45,899 nucleotides of DNA from Serratia oryzae (GCF_001976145.1 NZ_MOXD01000017.1:1-45899); one strand, 5' to 3'. Positions 26,847 to 37,630 are shown, counted from the first letter of the stretch. Notes: generated by a model from the letters alone, not told the origin. Made by a program: numbers and translations.

Positions 26847-28196
26847 ATGATCAGAATCAGAAAAGGGTTAGATCTGCCGATATCCGGGATACCGTCTCAG
26901 GTGATTCAGGACGGCCCCGTTATCACGCGTGTAGCACTGTTTGGCCAAGACTATGTCGGTATGCGTCCTTCCATGCTGGTGGAGGAAGGCGATCGCGTTA
27001 AAAAAGGCCAGGCGCTGTTCGAAGACAAAAAGAATCCTGGCGTTTTCTTCACTGCACCGGCCAGCGGGCGTGTTGCCGCTATCCATCGTGGTGAACGCCG
27101 TGTACTGCAAGCGGTGGTGATTGAGATCGAAAACGATGGTGATGAGCAGGTTGAGTTCGCTTATTACCAGTTGGCCGATCTGCCTGCGCTGGAGCGGGAA
27201 CAGGTTGAAAGCGACCTGTTGGCCAGTGGCCTTTGGGCCGCGTTGCGTACCCGTCCGTTCAGCAAGGCACCGCGTCCAGGCTCTGTACCGCGCGCAATTT
27301 TTGTCAGCGCCATGGATACCCAGCCGCTGGCGGCCGATCCGCAGGTGATCATTGCCGAACAGCAGGCGGCATTTAATGCCGGGTTGACGGTGCTGACTCG
27401 CCTCACAGAGGGGAAGGTGCATGTTTGCCACGCTGCGGGCTCGCGTATGGTGGAGCAGAGTGGGGCGCAGATCAGCTATAGCGAGTTCGCTGGCCCGCAT
27501 CCTGCTGGGTTGGTGGGCACCCACATTCACTTTCTGGAGCCGGTTAGCCTGAAAAAAACCGTCTGGCATATCGGCTATCAGGACGTCATCGCCATCGGCA
27601 CGCTGTTTACCACCGGTAAACTCGACACCCGCCGTATCGTGGCGCTAGCCGGGCCACAGGTGGAGCAACCGACTCTGTTGCGTACCCGTTTAGGGGCCAG
27701 CCTGGATGAGTTGACCGCTGGCCGCCTGAAGGTTGGGGAAAACCGTGTGATTTCGGGTTCGGTGCTGAGTGGCACCCGGGCCAGCGGGCCGAGTGCCTGG
27801 CTTGGTCGTTTCCACAACCAGGTTTCCGTGCTGCTGGAAGGGCGCGAGAAAGAGCTGTTTGGTTGGATCACACCTGCGCCTGATAAATTCTCCATCACTC
27901 GCACCACGCTGGGGCATTTCCTGAAGAATAAGCTGTTCGCTTTTTCGACCACCACCAACGGCGGTGAGCGTGCGATGGTGCCGATCGGCAATTATGAGCG
28001 CGTGATGCCGCTGGACATTCTGCCTACCCACTTATTGCGCGATCTGTTGTCTGGCGATACCGACAGCGCTCAGGCGTTGGGCTGTCTGGAGCTGGATGAA
28101 GAAGATCTGGCGTTATGCACCTTCGTGTGCCCCGGCAAGTATGAATACGGCCCGGTGCTGCGTGACGTGCTGACCAAGATTGAGCAGGAAGGATAA
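26847..28196 (+). CDS. nqrA: Na+-translocating NADH:quinone reductase subunit A
   Basis: A 449-residue peripheral subunit of the sodium-pumping NADH:quinone oxidoreductase, implicated in quinone binding. [18 protein letters not shown] is the family N-terminus, which fixes the ATG at 26847 rather than an in-frame start 57 bases upstream. No strong ribosome site precedes it. It is the first of six contiguous nqr genes, three bases from nqrB. Confidence 0.96.
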   Translation: MIRIRKGLDLPISGIPSQVIQDGPVITRVALFGQDYVGMRPSMLVEEGDRVKKGQALFEDKKNPGVFFTAPASGRVAAIHRGERRVLQAVVIEIENDGDEQVEFAYYQLADLPALEREQVESDLLASGLWAALRTRPFSKAPRPGSVPRAIFVSAMDTQPLAADPQVIIAEQQAAFNAGLTVLTRLTEGKVHVCHAAGSRMVEQSGAQISYSEFAGPHPAGLVGTHIHFLEPVSLKKTVWHIGYQDVIAIGTLFTTGKLDTRRIVALAGPQVEQPTLLRTRLGASLDELTAGRLKVGENRVISGSVLSGTRASGPSAWLGRFHNQVSVLLEGREKELFGWITPAPDKFSITRTTLGHFLKNKLFAFSTTTNGGERAMVPIGNYERVMPLDILPTHLLRDLLSGDTDSAQALGCLELDEEDLALCTFVCPGKYEYGPVLRDVLTKIEQEG

Positions 28197-28199
28197 CTC

Positions 28200-29441
28200 A
28201 TGGGCCTGAAGAACTTTTTTGACAAGATTGAGCACCACTTCACGCCGGGCGGCAAGCTGGAAAAGTGGTATCCACTGTTTGAAGCGACCGCTACGGTGTT
28301 CTACACCCCAGGTACGGTGACGCATGGCGCTTCGCACGTGCGTGATGCTATCGATCTGAAACGCATGATGATCCTGGTGTGGCTGGCGGTATTCCCGGCG
28401 ATGTTCTGGGGGATGTACAACGTCGGCCAGCAGGCGATTCCTGCATTGCACCATCTTTATAGTGGTGAACAACTGCAACAGGTGCTGGCGGGTGACTGGC
28501 ATTACCGCCTGGCGCAGTGGCTGGGGGCATCGTTAAACGCCGATGCGGGCTGGATCAGCAAAATGGTGCTCGGTGCGACCTATTTTGTGCCGATCTACGC
28601 CGTTGCCTTCCTGGTCGGAGGTTTCTGGGAAGTGCTGTTTGCCATGGTGCGCAAACACGAGATCAACGAAGGTTTCTTCGTAACCTCGATTCTGTTCGCG
28701 CTGATCTTACCGCCAACGATACCTTTGTGGCAGGTGGCGTTAGGGATCACCTTTGGTGTGGTGATTGCCAAAGAGATCTTTGGCGGCACTGGGCGTAACT
28801 TCCTTAACCCGGCGCTGGCGGGGCGCGCTTTCTTGTTCTTCGCTTATCCTGCGCAGATTTCTGGCGATCTGGTCTGGACTTCCGCCGACGGTTTCTCTGG
28901 CGCTACGCCGTTGTCGCAGTGGGGTTCTGGCGGTATGCACAGCTTGAACAACGTTGCCACTGGGCAGCCCATTACCTGGATGGATGCTTTTATCGGCAAC
29001 ATCCCTGGCTCGATCGGTGAAGTGTCCACATTGATGATCCTGATTGGCGGTGCGATCATTCTGTTTGGCCGCGTCGCCTCCTGGCGCATTGTCGCTGGGG
29101 TGATGATCGGTATGATAGCCACCGCTTATCTGTTTAACGCCATTGGTTCTGCCACCAATCCACTGTTCGCTATGCCATGGTACTGGCATTTGGTGCTCGG
29201 GGGGTTTGCCTTCGGCATGATCTTTATGGCTACCGACCCGGTTTCAGCCTCGTTTACCAACAAGGGGAAATGGTGGTACGGCATTTTGATTGGCGTGATG
29301 TGTGTACTGATCCGTGTGGTCAACCCAGCCTATCCGGAAGGCATGATGCTGGCGATCCTGTTCGCCAACCTGTTCGCACCACTGTTCGATTATCTGGTGG
29401 TGCAGGCCAACATCAAGCGGAGAAAAGCCCGTGGCGAATGA
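28200..29441 (+). CDS. nqrB: Na+-NQR subunit B
   Basis: A 413-residue integral membrane subunit forming much of the Na+ path. The covalent FMN attachment threonine is T236 in the SGAT motif ([12 protein letters not shown]), at the same number as in Vibrio cholerae. This FMN is attached by ApbE, which is encoded downstream. The AGGAAGGA ribosome site overlaps the end of nqrA. The gene overlaps nqrC by 11 bases. Confidence 0.97.
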   Translation: MGLKNFFDKIEHHFTPGGKLEKWYPLFEATATVFYTPGTVTHGASHVRDAIDLKRMMILVWLAVFPAMFWGMYNVGQQAIPALHHLYSGEQLQQVLAGDWHYRLAQWLGASLNADAGWISKMVLGATYFVPIYAVAFLVGGFWEVLFAMVRKHEINEGFFVTSILFALILPPTIPLWQVALGITFGVVIAKEIFGGTGRNFLNPALAGRAFLFFAYPAQISGDLVWTSADGFSGATPLSQWGSGGMHSLNNVATGQPITWMDAFIGNIPGSIGEVSTLMILIGGAIILFGRVASWRIVAGVMIGMIATAYLFNAIGSATNPLFAMPWYWHLVLGGFAFGMIFMATDPVSASFTNKGKWWYGILIGVMCVLIRVVNPAYPEGMMLAILFANLFAPLFDYLVVQANIKRRKARGE

Positions 29442-30225
29442 ATCTAAAAATGACAGCATCGGCAAAACGCTGCTGGTAGTGCTGATGCTATGCCTGGTGT
29501 GTTCTGTGGTCGTGGCGGGTTCTGCCGTCGGTTTGAAACCCCGACAGCAGGAACAACGGTTGCTGGACAAACAGCGTAACATCCTTGACGTCGCTGGGCT
29601 GTTTGCACGTGGCATGTCCAGTGAGCAGGTCAGGGCAACCTTTGACAAACGCGTTGAAACACGCCTGCTGGATCTGAACAGCGGTGAGTTTGTGCCGGGT
29701 AAGCACAGCGATTTTGATCTGGCTGCCGCGTTGCGCAGCAATGCCGACAGCATCGCCTTACCGGCCAGTAAAGATCTGGCTGGGATTCGCCGCCGTAGCA
29801 ATCAGGCAGAAATCTATCTGGTGCGTGATGATGCAGGGGCGATCGGTAAAATCATTCTGCCGGTGTACGGTACTGGGCTGTGGTCGATGATGTATGCCTT
29901 TGTGGCAATCGATGCCGACGGCAATACTGTCCGCGGCCTCAGTTTCTACCAGCATGGTGAAACCCCAGGGCTGGGGGGCGAAATCCAAAACCCTAACTGG
30001 CGTGCGCAGTGGGTCGGTAGGCAGCTGTTTGATGAAAACGGCAACCCGGCGATCAGCATTGTGAAAGGCGGCGCACGTTCAGGGGATATTCATGCGGTGG
30101 ATGGTTTGTCCGGTGCGACGCTCACCTCCAATGGTGTGCAGAATATCTTTAATTTCTGGTTGGGCGAGCACGGTTTTGGCCCATTCCTGCAAAGAGTCCG
30201 TGAAGGAGCGCTGAAAAATGGCTGA
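29431..30225 (+). CDS. nqrC: Na+-NQR subunit C
   Basis: A 264-residue subunit with one N-terminal membrane helix (about 12-32) and a periplasmic domain. The second covalent FMN is expected on T230 in the SGAT motif ([13 protein letters not shown]). Translation starts at GTG (29431), preceded by GGAG about eight bases upstream and lying inside the nqrB tail. It overlaps nqrD by eight bases. Confidence 0.96.
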   Translation: MANESKNDSIGKTLLVVLMLCLVCSVVVAGSAVGLKPRQQEQRLLDKQRNILDVAGLFARGMSSEQVRATFDKRVETRLLDLNSGEFVPGKHSDFDLAAALRSNADSIALPASKDLAGIRRRSNQAEIYLVRDDAGAIGKIILPVYGTGLWSMMYAFVAIDADGNTVRGLSFYQHGETPGLGGEIQNPNWRAQWVGRQLFDENGNPAISIVKGGARSGDIHAVDGLSGATLTSNGVQNIFNFWLGEHGFGPFLQRVREGALKNG

Positions 30226-30847
30226 TTCCAAAGAGATTAAGCGGGTTCTACTCGGGCCGCTGTTTGATAATAACCCGATTGCCTTGCAGATCCTCGGGGT
30301 GTGTTCGGCGTTGGCTGTGACCACTAAGCTGGAAACGGCGGTGGTGATGACCATTGCGGTGACGTTGGTCACTGCGTTTTCCAGCTTCTTTATTTCGCTG
30401 ATTCGCCATCATATTCCCAACAGCGTGCGCATTATCGTACAGATGACCATTATTGCATCACTGGTGATCGTGGTTGACCAACTGTTGCGTGCCTATGCAT
30501 TTGAAATTTCGAAACAACTGTCGGTGTTTGTGGGCCTGATTATCACCAACTGTATCGTGATGGGCCGTGCGGAGGCCTACGCGATGAAGTCACCACCGAT
30601 CGAAAGCTTTATGGATGGCATAGGCAATGGCTTGGGGTACGGCGTGATCCTGATCCTGGTCGGGTTCCTGCGTGAGCTGGTTGGTTCGGGCAATCTGTTC
30701 GATATACCGGTGTTAGTGACGGTGCAGAACGGGGGCTGGTATCAGCCAAACGGCCTGTTCCTGCTGGCACCCAGCGCGTTCTTTATCATCGGCCTGATGA
30801 TTTGGGGGTTACGTACCCTGAAACCAGCCCAAAGAGAAGAGGAGTAA
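30218..30847 (+). CDS. nqrD: Na+-NQR subunit D
   Basis: A 209-residue six-helix membrane subunit. C29 and C112 (LGVCSALAV and IITNCIVMG) match the cysteines that, with two in NqrE, hold the intramembrane 2Fe-2S cluster. This site is the presumed target of NqrM, encoded at the end of the operon. The start lies within the nqrC tail. Confidence 0.96.
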   Translation: MADSKEIKRVLLGPLFDNNPIALQILGVCSALAVTTKLETAVVMTIAVTLVTAFSSFFISLIRHHIPNSVRIIVQMTIIASLVIVVDQLLRAYAFEISKQLSVFVGLIITNCIVMGRAEAYAMKSPPIESFMDGIGNGLGYGVILILVGFLRELVGSGNLFDIPVLVTVQNGGWYQPNGLFLLAPSAFFIIGLMIWGLRTLKPAQREEE

Positions 30848-30853
30848 CCGCTG

Positions 30854-31450
30854 ATGGAACATTACCTTAACCTGTTTGTTCGCGCGGTGTTTGTCGAGAA
30901 CATGGCGTTGGCATTCTTCCTCGGCATGTGTACCTTCCTGGCGGTATCAAAGAAGGTGGCGACCTCTTTTGGCCTGGGTATCGCAGTCACCCTGGTGCTC
31001 GGCATTTCCGTGCCGGTGAACAACCTGGTCTATAACCTGCTGCTGCGTGATAACGCCTTGATCGAAGGGGTTGACCTGAGTTTCCTCAACTTTATCACCT
31101 TTATCGGCGTGATCGCCGCATTGGTGCAGATTCTGGAGATGATCCTCGATCGCTTCTTCCCGGCATTGTACAACGCGCTCGGCATCTTCCTGCCGCTGAT
31201 CACGGTGAACTGCGCCATCTTTGGTGGCGTGTCGTTTATGGTACAGCGCGATTATAACTTTGCTGAATCCGTGGTGTATGGCTTTAGTTCAGGTATCGGT
31301 TGGATGCTGGCCATTGTGGCTTTGGCGGGGATCCGCGAAAAACTGAAGTATGCCAATGTGCCAGCCGGGTTACGCGGTTTGGGCATTACCTTTATTACCA
31401 CCGGGTTGATGGCATTGGGTTTTATGTCATTTTCCGGCATCCAGTTGTAA
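30854..31450 (+). CDS. nqrE: Na+-NQR subunit E
   Basis: A 198-residue membrane subunit paralogous to NqrD with inverted topology. C26 (LGMCTFLA) and C120 ([10 protein letters not shown]) complete the intramembrane iron site with NqrD. It starts six bases after nqrD, with AGAGGAG upstream as ribosome site. Confidence 0.96.
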   Translation: MEHYLNLFVRAVFVENMALAFFLGMCTFLAVSKKVATSFGLGIAVTLVLGISVPVNNLVYNLLLRDNALIEGVDLSFLNFITFIGVIAALVQILEMILDRFFPALYNALGIFLPLITVNCAIFGGVSFMVQRDYNFAESVVYGFSSGIGWMLAIVALAGIREKLKYANVPAGLRGLGITFITTGLMALGFMSFSGIQL

Positions 31451-31465
31451 AGGCAGGAAGCATTT

Positions 31466-32689
31466 ATGGAAATTATTTTAGGCGTGGTCATGTTTACCGG
31501 CATCGTGATGCTGCTGGCGTTAATGATCCTGTTTGCCAAATCCAAGCTGGTGAATACCGGTGATATCGCCGTTGAGGTCAATGGCGATCGGGATAAAAGC
31601 TTTACCGCACCGGCGGGGGATAAACTGCTCAATATGCTCTCCAGCCAGGGGATCTTTGTCTCCTCGGCCTGTGGCGGCGGCGGCTCTTGCGGCCAGTGTC
31701 GGGTGGTGATCAAAGAGGGCGGCGGCGATATTCTGCCCACTGAGCTTTCCCATATCAGCAAGCGTGAGGCGAAAGAGGGTTGCCGCCTGGCGTGCCAGGT
31801 GAATGTGAAGCAGAACCTTAAGATCGAGCTGCCGGAAGAGATCTTTGGCGTGAAGAAATGGGAATGTGAAGTTATCTCTAACGATAATAAAGCGACCTTT
31901 ATCAAAGAACTGGTGCTGAAGATCCCGGATGGCGAAGATGTGCCGTTCCGTGCCGGGGGCTTTATTCAGATCGAAGCTCCGGCGCACGAAGTGAGCTATG
32001 CGGATTTTGACGTTCCGCAGGAGTATCGTGGTGATTGGGACAAGTTCAACCTGTTCCGCTTCCGCTCCGTGGTGAACGAGACAACGGTGCGTGCCTATTC
32101 AATGGCCAACTACCCGGATGAAAAGGGCATCATCATGCTCAACGTGCGTATCGCCACGCCGCCACCGAATAACCCTGAAGCGCCGCCGGGGATCATGTCT
32201 TCCTATATCTGGTCGCTGAAAGCGGGTGACAAGGTGACGATTTCCGGGCCGTTCGGTGAGTTTTTTGCCAAAGATACTCAGGCCGAAATGGTGTTTATCG
32301 GCGGTGGGGCCGGTATGGCACCAATGCGTTCACACATTTTCGATCAGTTAAAGCGCCTTAAATCCAAGCGCAAAATCACCTTCTGGTACGGTGCTCGTTC
32401 TCTACGTGAGATGTTCTATGAAGATGATTTCAATCATCTGCAGGAAGAAAATGAAAACTTTACCTGGCATGTGGCGCTTTCCGATCCGCAGCCGGAAGAT
32501 AATTGGACTGGCTATACCGGCTTTATTCATAATGTCCTGCTGGAAAATTATCTGAAGAACCACCCGGCACCGGAAGACTGTGAGTTTTACATGTGTGGGC
32601 CACCGATGATGAACGCGGCGGTGATCAAGATGCTGAAGGATCTCGGCGTTGAAGACGATAACATCATGCTCGATGACTTTGGTGGTTGA
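31466..32689 (+). CDS. nqrF: Na+-NQR subunit F (NADH dehydrogenase module)
   Basis: A 407-residue electron-input subunit. One N-terminal helix (about 3-23) precedes a 2Fe-2S ferredoxin domain with ligands C69, C75, C78 and C110. A ferredoxin-reductase-type FAD domain (RAYSMANYP) and an NADH domain ([13 protein letters not shown]) follow. It passes electrons from NADH via FAD and 2Fe-2S into the membrane subunits. It ends the structural nqr genes; apbE begins 14 bases later. Confidence 0.97.
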   Translation: MEIILGVVMFTGIVMLLALMILFAKSKLVNTGDIAVEVNGDRDKSFTAPAGDKLLNMLSSQGIFVSSACGGGGSCGQCRVVIKEGGGDILPTELSHISKREAKEGCRLACQVNVKQNLKIELPEEIFGVKKWECEVISNDNKATFIKELVLKIPDGEDVPFRAGGFIQIEAPAHEVSYADFDVPQEYRGDWDKFNLFRFRSVVNETTVRAYSMANYPDEKGIIMLNVRIATPPPNNPEAPPGIMSSYIWSLKAGDKVTISGPFGEFFAKDTQAEMVFIGGGAGMAPMRSHIFDQLKRLKSKRKITFWYGARSLREMFYEDDFNHLQEENENFTWHVALSDPQPEDNWTGYTGFIHNVLLENYLKNHPAPEDCEFYMCGPPMMNAAVIKMLKDLGVEDDNIMLDDFGG

Positions 32690-32703
32690 ACAGGCGGCTG
32701 TGA

Positions 32704-33720
32704 ATGAAGTTTTGGATGACAATAGTGGCGCTTGGCGCCACTTTGCTGTTGGCGGGATGTGAGCCAAAGCAGGAAAATCTTGATGGCAAAACGATGGGAA
32801 CCTATTACTCGATCCGTTTTGTCCCTGGGGAAAATACGCCGGCAGTAGAAACGTTGCGTGCCGAGATCGATAAACGCCTGGAGCAGGTTAACGATCAGAT
32901 GTCGACCTATCGGCCAGATTCTGAGCTGAGCCGTTTCAACGCCAGCCGCGAAGTGAATAAACCTTTCCCGGTTTCTGCTGCTACGACGGAAGTGGTGCTG
33001 GAGGCGCTGCGTATCAACCGGGTTACCGACGGTGCGCTCGATGTTACCGTGGGGCCACTGGTGAATCTGTGGGGCTTTGGCCCTGAGGGCCGCCCGAATA
33101 AAGTGCCGACCGTTGCCGAACTGGAGCTGCGCCGTAGTTGGACCGGGAGCGATAAGCTGTCGGTTGAAGGCCATGCGTTGGTGAAAAGCATTCCGGAACT
33201 GTATGTCGATCTTTCTTCTATCGCCAAAGGCTATGGTGTGGATGTGATAGCCGAATATCTGCAATCACAGGACGTCAAAAACTATATGGTCGATATCGGT
33301 GGCGAAGTGCGAACTCGCGGCCATAACGGTGAGAAGAAGCCGTGGCGTATTGCCATTGAGCGCCCGATAGCGGGTGGGGAACAACAGGCTTATCGGGTGA
33401 TTGAGCCGGGTGAAATGTCTATTGCCACCTCCGGTGATTATCGTAACTACTTCGAATACGACGGAGTGCGCTATTCTCATACCATCGATCCCTCTACCGG
33501 TAAGCCGATCAATCATAACCTGGTGTCGATTACCGTGATCAGCCCACAGTGTATGACCGCCGACGGTCTTTCCACCGGTTTGAACGTCATGGGGCCGGAG
33601 CGTGGCATGGCGCTGGCAAACCTGCTGGGGATTCCGGTATTTATGATCGTGAAAACCGCCAATGGTTTTGAAGAACGTTACTCAGAGGCGTTCAAACCCT
33701 ATCTGAAGAAAAGTGAGTGA
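32704..33720 (+). CDS. apbE: FAD:protein FMN transferase, lipoprotein
   Basis: A 338-residue periplasmic lipoprotein that transfers FMN from FAD onto the SGAT threonines of NqrB and NqrC. The signal peptide ends in the lipobox LLAGC (Cys19). The core has GKTMGTYYSIRF, the substrate-binding SSIAKGYGVD, the DIGGEVRTRG region and the SIATSGDYRNYF metal-site segment. Its position directly behind nqrF matches its role in NQR maturation. It overlaps the open frame of nqrM but ends eight bases before the chosen nqrM start. Confidence 0.95.
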   Translation: MKFWMTIVALGATLLLAGCEPKQENLDGKTMGTYYSIRFVPGENTPAVETLRAEIDKRLEQVNDQMSTYRPDSELSRFNASREVNKPFPVSAATTEVVLEALRINRVTDGALDVTVGPLVNLWGFGPEGRPNKVPTVAELELRRSWTGSDKLSVEGHALVKSIPELYVDLSSIAKGYGVDVIAEYLQSQDVKNYMVDIGGEVRTRGHNGEKKPWRIAIERPIAGGEQQAYRVIEPGEMSIATSGDYRNYFEYDGVRYSHTIDPSTGKPINHNLVSITVISPQCMTADGLSTGLNVMGPERGMALANLLGIPVFMIVKTANGFEERYSEAFKPYLKKSE

Positions 33721-33727
33721 GGCGGTT

Positions 33728-33955
33728 ATGCTGACGGTATTCGTTGCATCCTTTGTGCTGTTTCTGCTGGTGGTTATCGGAATGTCGCTTGGTTATCTGC
33801 TGCGGCGTAAAACTCTGCAAGGCAGTTGCGGTGGTATCAGCGCATTGGGGATGGAAAAAGTCTGCGATTGCCCTGAGCCTTGCGATGCACGTAAAAAGCG
33901 CCTGGCAAAAGAGGCGTTGCGGCGTGAACAACTGGAAAAACGTCGCATCTTATAA
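33728..33955 (+). CDS. nqrM: NQR maturation factor NqrM
   Basis: A 75-residue protein with one N-terminal membrane helix (about 3-24) and four conserved cysteines (C34, C46, C48, C52 in GSCGG and CDCPEPC), followed by a basic tail. NqrM is needed for assembling the iron site of NqrD/NqrE. ATG at 33728 was preferred over an in-frame GTG 15 bases upstream because MLTVFVASF is the family start and GAGG precedes it. It is the last gene of the nqr operon. Confidence 0.93.
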   Translation: MLTVFVASFVLFLLVVIGMSLGYLLRRKTLQGSCGGISALGMEKVCDCPEPCDARKKRLAKEALRREQLEKRRIL

Positions 33956-33969
33956 CCGCTGAATATCAA

Positions 33970-34150
33970 GGGGTTCGGCACACAGAACCCTCAGACTGCT
34001 GACAAACCCCGTTATTAGGGAGAGCGTGCCGAAGGGGTCGTAGCGGCGTAAGCCGCCGGAGCGCCCCTCGGTGCGCTAGGCCCGAGTATCTCGGGTTCAA
34101 AAGCGACTTTGTCATCAACCTCGGGGTTCTGTACACAGGACCCTTTTTTT
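33970..34150 (+). ncRNA. Folded intergenic element ending in a strong terminator
   Basis: Hairpin GGGTTC/GAACCC (33971-33990) is followed by a closing helix TGACAAA (34000-34006)/TTTGTCA (34108-34114). That helix encloses a long stem (AGCGTGCC 34023-34030 with GGTGCGCT 34070-34077, plus AGGGG/CCCCT and GCGGC-GTAA-GCCGC) and hairpin CCCGAG-TAT-CTCGGG (34081-34095). A terminator stem at 34124-34143 with seven T follows. The first and last hairpins are 18/21 identical direct repeats (33970-33990, 34123-34143). It terminates the nqr operon and may be a dispersed repeat or a stable RNA; the family was not recognised. Confidence 0.45.
34124..34150 (+). terminator. Rho-independent terminator of the nqr operon
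   Basis: GGGTTCTG (34124-34131) pairs with the CAGGACCC arm (34136-34143; one G-U pair) around a 4-nt loop, followed by TTTTTTT. This is one of the strongest terminators in the window. Confidence 0.88.
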
Positions 34151-34173
34151 GTCCCTTCTGTTCATTTCCACAT

Positions 34174-34201
34174 TTGAGTTCTTTCTATTTTACTGTATAT
34201 T
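34174..34201 (+). promoter_or_regulatory. dinB promoter
   Basis: TTGAGT (34174-34179) and TATATT (34196-34201) are spaced by 16 bases. The -10 lies within the LexA box, which explains repression. Confidence 0.6.
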
Positions 34202-34208
34202 TAAACAG
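34193..34208. promoter_or_regulatory. LexA (SOS) box upstream of dinB
   Basis: CTGTATATTTAAACAG fits the LexA consensus CTG-TN8A-CAG perfectly in its half-sites. It overlaps the promoter and ends 16 bp before the dinB start. Confidence 0.93.
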
Positions 34209-34224
34209 TGTTATGGGAGGCGAA

Positions 34225-35283
34225 ATGCGTAAAATCATTCATGTTGATATGGATTGCTTCTTCGCGGCGGTGGAAATGCGCGACGACCCGAGCCTGCGCG
34301 ATATTCCATTGGCGATTGGGGCCAGTGCCGATCGCCGTGGTGTGATCAGCACCGCCAATTACCCGGCACGCCGTTATGGGGTGCATAGCGCCATGTCTAC
34401 CGCCATGGCGCTCAAGCTTTGCCCGCACCTGAAGCTGTTACCGGGGCGGATGGCGGCCTATAAAGAAGCCTCGCAGCATATCCGCGCTATTTTTGCCCGC
34501 TACACTTCACTGATTGAACCGCTTTCGTTGGATGAAGCCTACCTGGATGTGAGCGACAGCACGCAGTGCAGCGGTTCGGCAACGCTGATCGCCCAAGAGA
34601 TCCGCCAGGCGATCTCCGATGAGTTGCATCTCACCGCCTCGGCCGGTGTCGCACCAATCAAATTTCTCGCCAAGATTGCCTCGGAATTGAATAAGCCCAA
34701 CGGGCAATACGTGATTACGCCCGCGCAGGTGCCGGGGTTTTTGCAGCAACTGCCGCTCGGTAAAATTCCTGGCGTGGGTAAAGTCACCGCCAAGCGCCTG
34801 GAAGATCTGGGGTTGTTCACCTGTGCCGATGTGCAAAAATACGATTTGGCAGCCTTGCTGAAAAGCTTCGGCAAATTTGGCCGGGTGTTGTGGGAGCGCA
34901 GCCAGGGTATTGATGAACGCGAGGTGTCCCCCGATCGCCTGCGTAAGTCGGTGGGCGTTGAGCGCACGCTGGCGCAAGATATTCACCGCTGGGAAGAGTG
35001 TGAGACGCTGATTATCGATAAACTCTATCCCGAGCTGGAGATGCGGCTGCGCAAGGTGAAACCGGATCTGCACATCGCCCGGCAAGGGGTGAAGCTGAAG
35101 TTTCAGGATTTTCAGCAGACCACCCAAGAGCATATCTGGCCGGTACTGAATAAAGAGGATTTGATCAACGTAGCCCATAAAGTGTGGCAAGAGCGGCGCG
35201 ATGGGCGCGGGGTGCGCTTGGTTGGGCTGCATGTCACCTTGCTGGATCCGCAGCTTGAGCGGCAACTGGTGCTGACGTGGTAA
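34225..35283 (+). CDS. dinB: DNA polymerase IV
   Basis: A 352-residue Y-family translesion polymerase induced by DNA damage. [20 protein letters not shown] carries the first catalytic Asp. SLDEAYLDV holds the Asp-Glu pair of the active site, and the helix-hairpin-helix [18 protein letters not shown] follows. ATG at 34225 was chosen over an upstream in-frame start because GGGAGG lies just before it and the upstream start would fall inside the promoter. SOS control is shown by the LexA box. Confidence 0.96.
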   Translation: MRKIIHVDMDCFFAAVEMRDDPSLRDIPLAIGASADRRGVISTANYPARRYGVHSAMSTAMALKLCPHLKLLPGRMAAYKEASQHIRAIFARYTSLIEPLSLDEAYLDVSDSTQCSGSATLIAQEIRQAISDELHLTASAGVAPIKFLAKIASELNKPNGQYVITPAQVPGFLQQLPLGKIPGVGKVTAKRLEDLGLFTCADVQKYDLAALLKSFGKFGRVLWERSQGIDEREVSPDRLRKSVGVERTLAQDIHRWEECETLIIDKLYPELEMRLRKVKPDLHIARQGVKLKFQDFQQTTQEHIWPVLNKEDLINVAHKVWQERRDGRGVRLVGLHVTLLDPQLERQLVLTW

Positions 35284-35296
35284 TCACCGGGGAACC

Positions 35297-35322
35297 GCAA
35301 GGGCACAAGATTGCACCCTTGC
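35297..35322. terminator. Hairpin between convergent dinB and pepD
   Basis: GCAAGGG (35297-35303) pairs with CCCTTGC (35316-35322) across a 12-nt loop. There is no T tract, so it is a weak candidate for a shared terminator. Confidence 0.4.
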
Positions 35323-35332
35323 AGCACGGCGC

Positions 35333-36793
35333 TTATTTGCGCTCAGGAATCGCTTTCAGCAGTGCGGTCAGCAACTGCCAGTATTGCCCGACGCTGGCAA
35401 TATGCACCTGTTCATCCGGCGAATGCGGCCCGGTGATGGTTGGCCCAATCGAGACCATATCCATATGTGGATAAGGTTTTTTGAACAAACCGCACTCCAG
35501 CCCAGCGTGGATCACCATAATGTTCGGCGTGCTGTTGAACAGTTTCTGGTAAGTTTCACGCACTAACTGCATTACCGGTGAATTAGCATCGGGTTGCCAG
35601 CCTGGGTAAGCTCCCTTGGCTTCAGTCTGTGCGTTAGCCAATTGCCCCAGCGCGTTCAGCATCCCCACCACATAATCTTTCCCGCTGTCGATCAGCGAAC
35701 GGATCAGGCAAATGATCTCCGCTTCTTTTTCGCTGGTGGTCACTACGCCAACGTTCAGCGAGGTTTCTACCACGCCTTTTACCTCATCACTCATGCGGAT
35801 CACACCGTTAGGCGTGCCGTTCAGCAGGGCGATAAAACGCGCTTGGCAGTTGGCAGTCATAGCCTGCGATGGGCTGGTGACAGGATCCAGCAGAATGGTG
35901 ATGTTTTTCTCTTTTGCGACCAGCTCGTTTTTCAGGATAGCCAGGTAGTGCTGGGTCAACGCTTTCAGCGCATCGGCTTTCGCTGCTGGCACGGCAACCA
36001 CCGCCGAGGCTTCACGTGGGATCGCATTACGCAGCGTGCCGCCGTTCAGATCCAGCAGGCGCAGATCCAGTTCTTGCGCATGGGCAAACAGGAAACGCGC
36101 CAGCAGTTTGTTGGCATTGCCTAAGCCCTGATGGATTTCTGCGCCTGAGTGGCCGCCCTTCAAGCCTTTGATGGTCAGCTTCAGGGTTTGGTAGCCGGCT
36201 GGCAGTGCTTCACGTTGCAGTGGCAGCGTGGTGATAAAATCAATACCGCCAGCGCAACCCATGTAGATTTCGCCTTCCGTTTCGGAGTCGGTGTTGATCA
36301 GGATATCGGCCTGCAGCCAGTTGGGCTGTAAGCCAAAAGCGCCATCCATACCGGCTTCTTCGGTCATAGTCAGCAGCACTTCCAGTGGGCCGTGTTCAAC
36401 GCGATCGTCGGCCAGCACCGCCAGCGCAGAGGCCATGCCAATGCCGTTATCCGCACCCAGCGTGGTGCCGCGGGCTTTCACCCATTCGCCATCAACGTAG
36501 GCTTGGATCGGATCTTTGGCGAAGTCGTGGACGGTGTCGTTATTTTTTTGTGGCACCATATCGAGGTGGGCCTGTAGCGCCACCGGCTTGCGGTTTTCCA
36601 TGCCTTTGGTGGCTGGCTTGCGAAGCAGAATGTTGCCCACCTGATCGCGCTCGGCGTGCAGGTGCTTTTCTTTTGCCCAATCGAGAATGTGTTGCGCCAG
36701 CGCTTCTTCGTGGTAGGAAGGGTGGGGAATCGAGCAAATCTTGGCAAAAATATCCCACAGCGGCTGTGGCGAAAGTTGAGACAATTCAGACAC
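35333..36793 (-). CDS. pepD: Aminoacyl-histidine dipeptidase (peptidase D)
   Basis: A 486-residue M20-family zinc dipeptidase that cleaves Xaa-His dipeptides such as carnosine. H76 and D78 (AHLDMVPQK) and the Glu pair in MTEEAGMDGAFG are metal or catalytic residues; GGHSGAEIHQGLGNAN belongs to the lid/dimerisation region. The start codon is GTG, as I recall for E. coli pepD, with AGGAG at 36801-36805 seven bases before it. It is divergent from gpt. Confidence 0.96.
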   Translation of the reverse strand: MSELSQLSPQPLWDIFAKICSIPHPSYHEEALAQHILDWAKEKHLHAERDQVGNILLRKPATKGMENRKPVALQAHLDMVPQKNNDTVHDFAKDPIQAYVDGEWVKARGTTLGADNGIGMASALAVLADDRVEHGPLEVLLTMTEEAGMDGAFGLQPNWLQADILINTDSETEGEIYMGCAGGIDFITTLPLQREALPAGYQTLKLTIKGLKGGHSGAEIHQGLGNANKLLARFLFAHAQELDLRLLDLNGGTLRNAIPREASAVVAVPAAKADALKALTQHYLAILKNELVAKEKNITILLDPVTSPSQAMTANCQARFIALLNGTPNGVIRMSDEVKGVVETSLNVGVVTTSEKEAEIICLIRSLIDSGKDYVVGMLNALGQLANAQTEAKGAYPGWQPDANSPVMQLVRETYQKLFNSTPNIMVIHAGLECGLFKKPYPHMDMVSIGPTITGPHSPDEQVHIASVGQYWQLLTALLKAIPERK

Positions 36794-37130
36794 TCTAGGT
36801 CTCCTGTAACAGCATGCCTTGCAAAGGGGAATGCTGTGCGGTTAGGGTTAGTTGATATCTGTGCTTGGTGGCACGATGCTCTGAGAATATCACTTTATTC
36901 CAGGGCGCGCGCGCACCGTATTGGCGGTTTGGCCAGAGCCATACGGCGCTTTACCTGGCCGCAGATGATTTAATCAGCGCTAATCCTCCCGCAGGCAACC
37001 AGACAAAATACGGATGAATTCCTCAGTTCAACTGGTATTCAGCGCGGCCAGTCTCTATAATCTCGCGCAACCTTTTTTCCCCTGATTACTCAATAAGCCA
37101 CATCAACTGCTGGCCGGGACCACACATTCT
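36794..37130. promoter_or_regulatory. Divergent pepD-gpt promoter region
   Basis: This 337-bp stretch holds no gene. TATAAT at 37056-37061 is a perfect -10 for gpt with a poor -35 (TGGTAT, 37033-37038). A run of pyrimidines precedes the gpt leader. I looked for a purine riboswitch and saw none. The pepD ribosome site is at its left end. Confidence 0.5.
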
Positions 37131-37589
37131 ATGAGCGAAAAATACGTTGTTACTTGGGACATGTTGCAAATGCAGGCGCGCAAACTGGCTCATCGCCTGC
37201 TGCCTGCCGATCAATGGAAAGGCATCATTGCCGTCAGCCGCGGTGGCCTGGTTCCAGCCTCTTTGCTGGCGCGTGAACTGAGCATCCGCTACGTGGATAC
37301 CGTGTGCATTTCCAGCTATGACCATGACAGCCAGCGCGAAATGAAAGTGCTGAAACGTGCCGAAGGTGATGGTGAAGGCTTTATCGTGGTTGACGATCTG
37401 GTGGATACCGGCGGCACTGCAAAAGCGATCCGTGAAATGTATCCGAAAGCCCACTTCGTCACCATTTTTGCCAAACCGGCTGGCCGTCCGCTGGTTGACG
37501 ACTACGTGGTTGATATCCCTCAGGATACCTGGATCGAGCAGCCGTGGGACATGGGCGTTGCCTTTGTGCCACCGATCGGCGGCCGCTGA
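37131..37589 (+). CDS. gpt: Xanthine-guanine phosphoribosyltransferase
   Basis: A 152-residue purine salvage enzyme converting guanine, xanthine and hypoxanthine to their monophosphates with PRPP. The PRPP-binding motif [14 protein letters not shown] carries D88 and D89, and SRGGLVPA forms the pyrophosphate loop. Length equals that of E. coli Gpt. It is followed by a GC-rich terminator hairpin. Confidence 0.97.
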   Translation: MSEKYVVTWDMLQMQARKLAHRLLPADQWKGIIAVSRGGLVPASLLARELSIRYVDTVCISSYDHDSQREMKVLKRAEGDGEGFIVVDDLVDTGGTAKAIREMYPKAHFVTIFAKPAGRPLVDDYVVDIPQDTWIEQPWDMGVAFVPPIGGR

Positions 37590-37599
37590 GTCAAGCCAA

Positions 37600-37630
37600 A
37601 ACGCCCGGTTCTGCCGGGCGTTGGTATTTA
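37600..37630 (+). terminator. Terminator after gpt
   Basis: AACGCCCGG (37600-37608) pairs with CCGGGCGTT (37614-37622) around a 5-nt loop, followed by GGTATTTA. The stem is strong and the tail is modest. Confidence 0.75.

Noticed and set aside
35112..35327. Minus-strand open frame over the end of dinB
   Set aside because: Antisense shadow of dinB with no ribosome site or domain.
36794..37130. Possible purine riboswitch before gpt
   Set aside because: I looked for the three-stem purine aptamer and its conserved loop residues and found no match.
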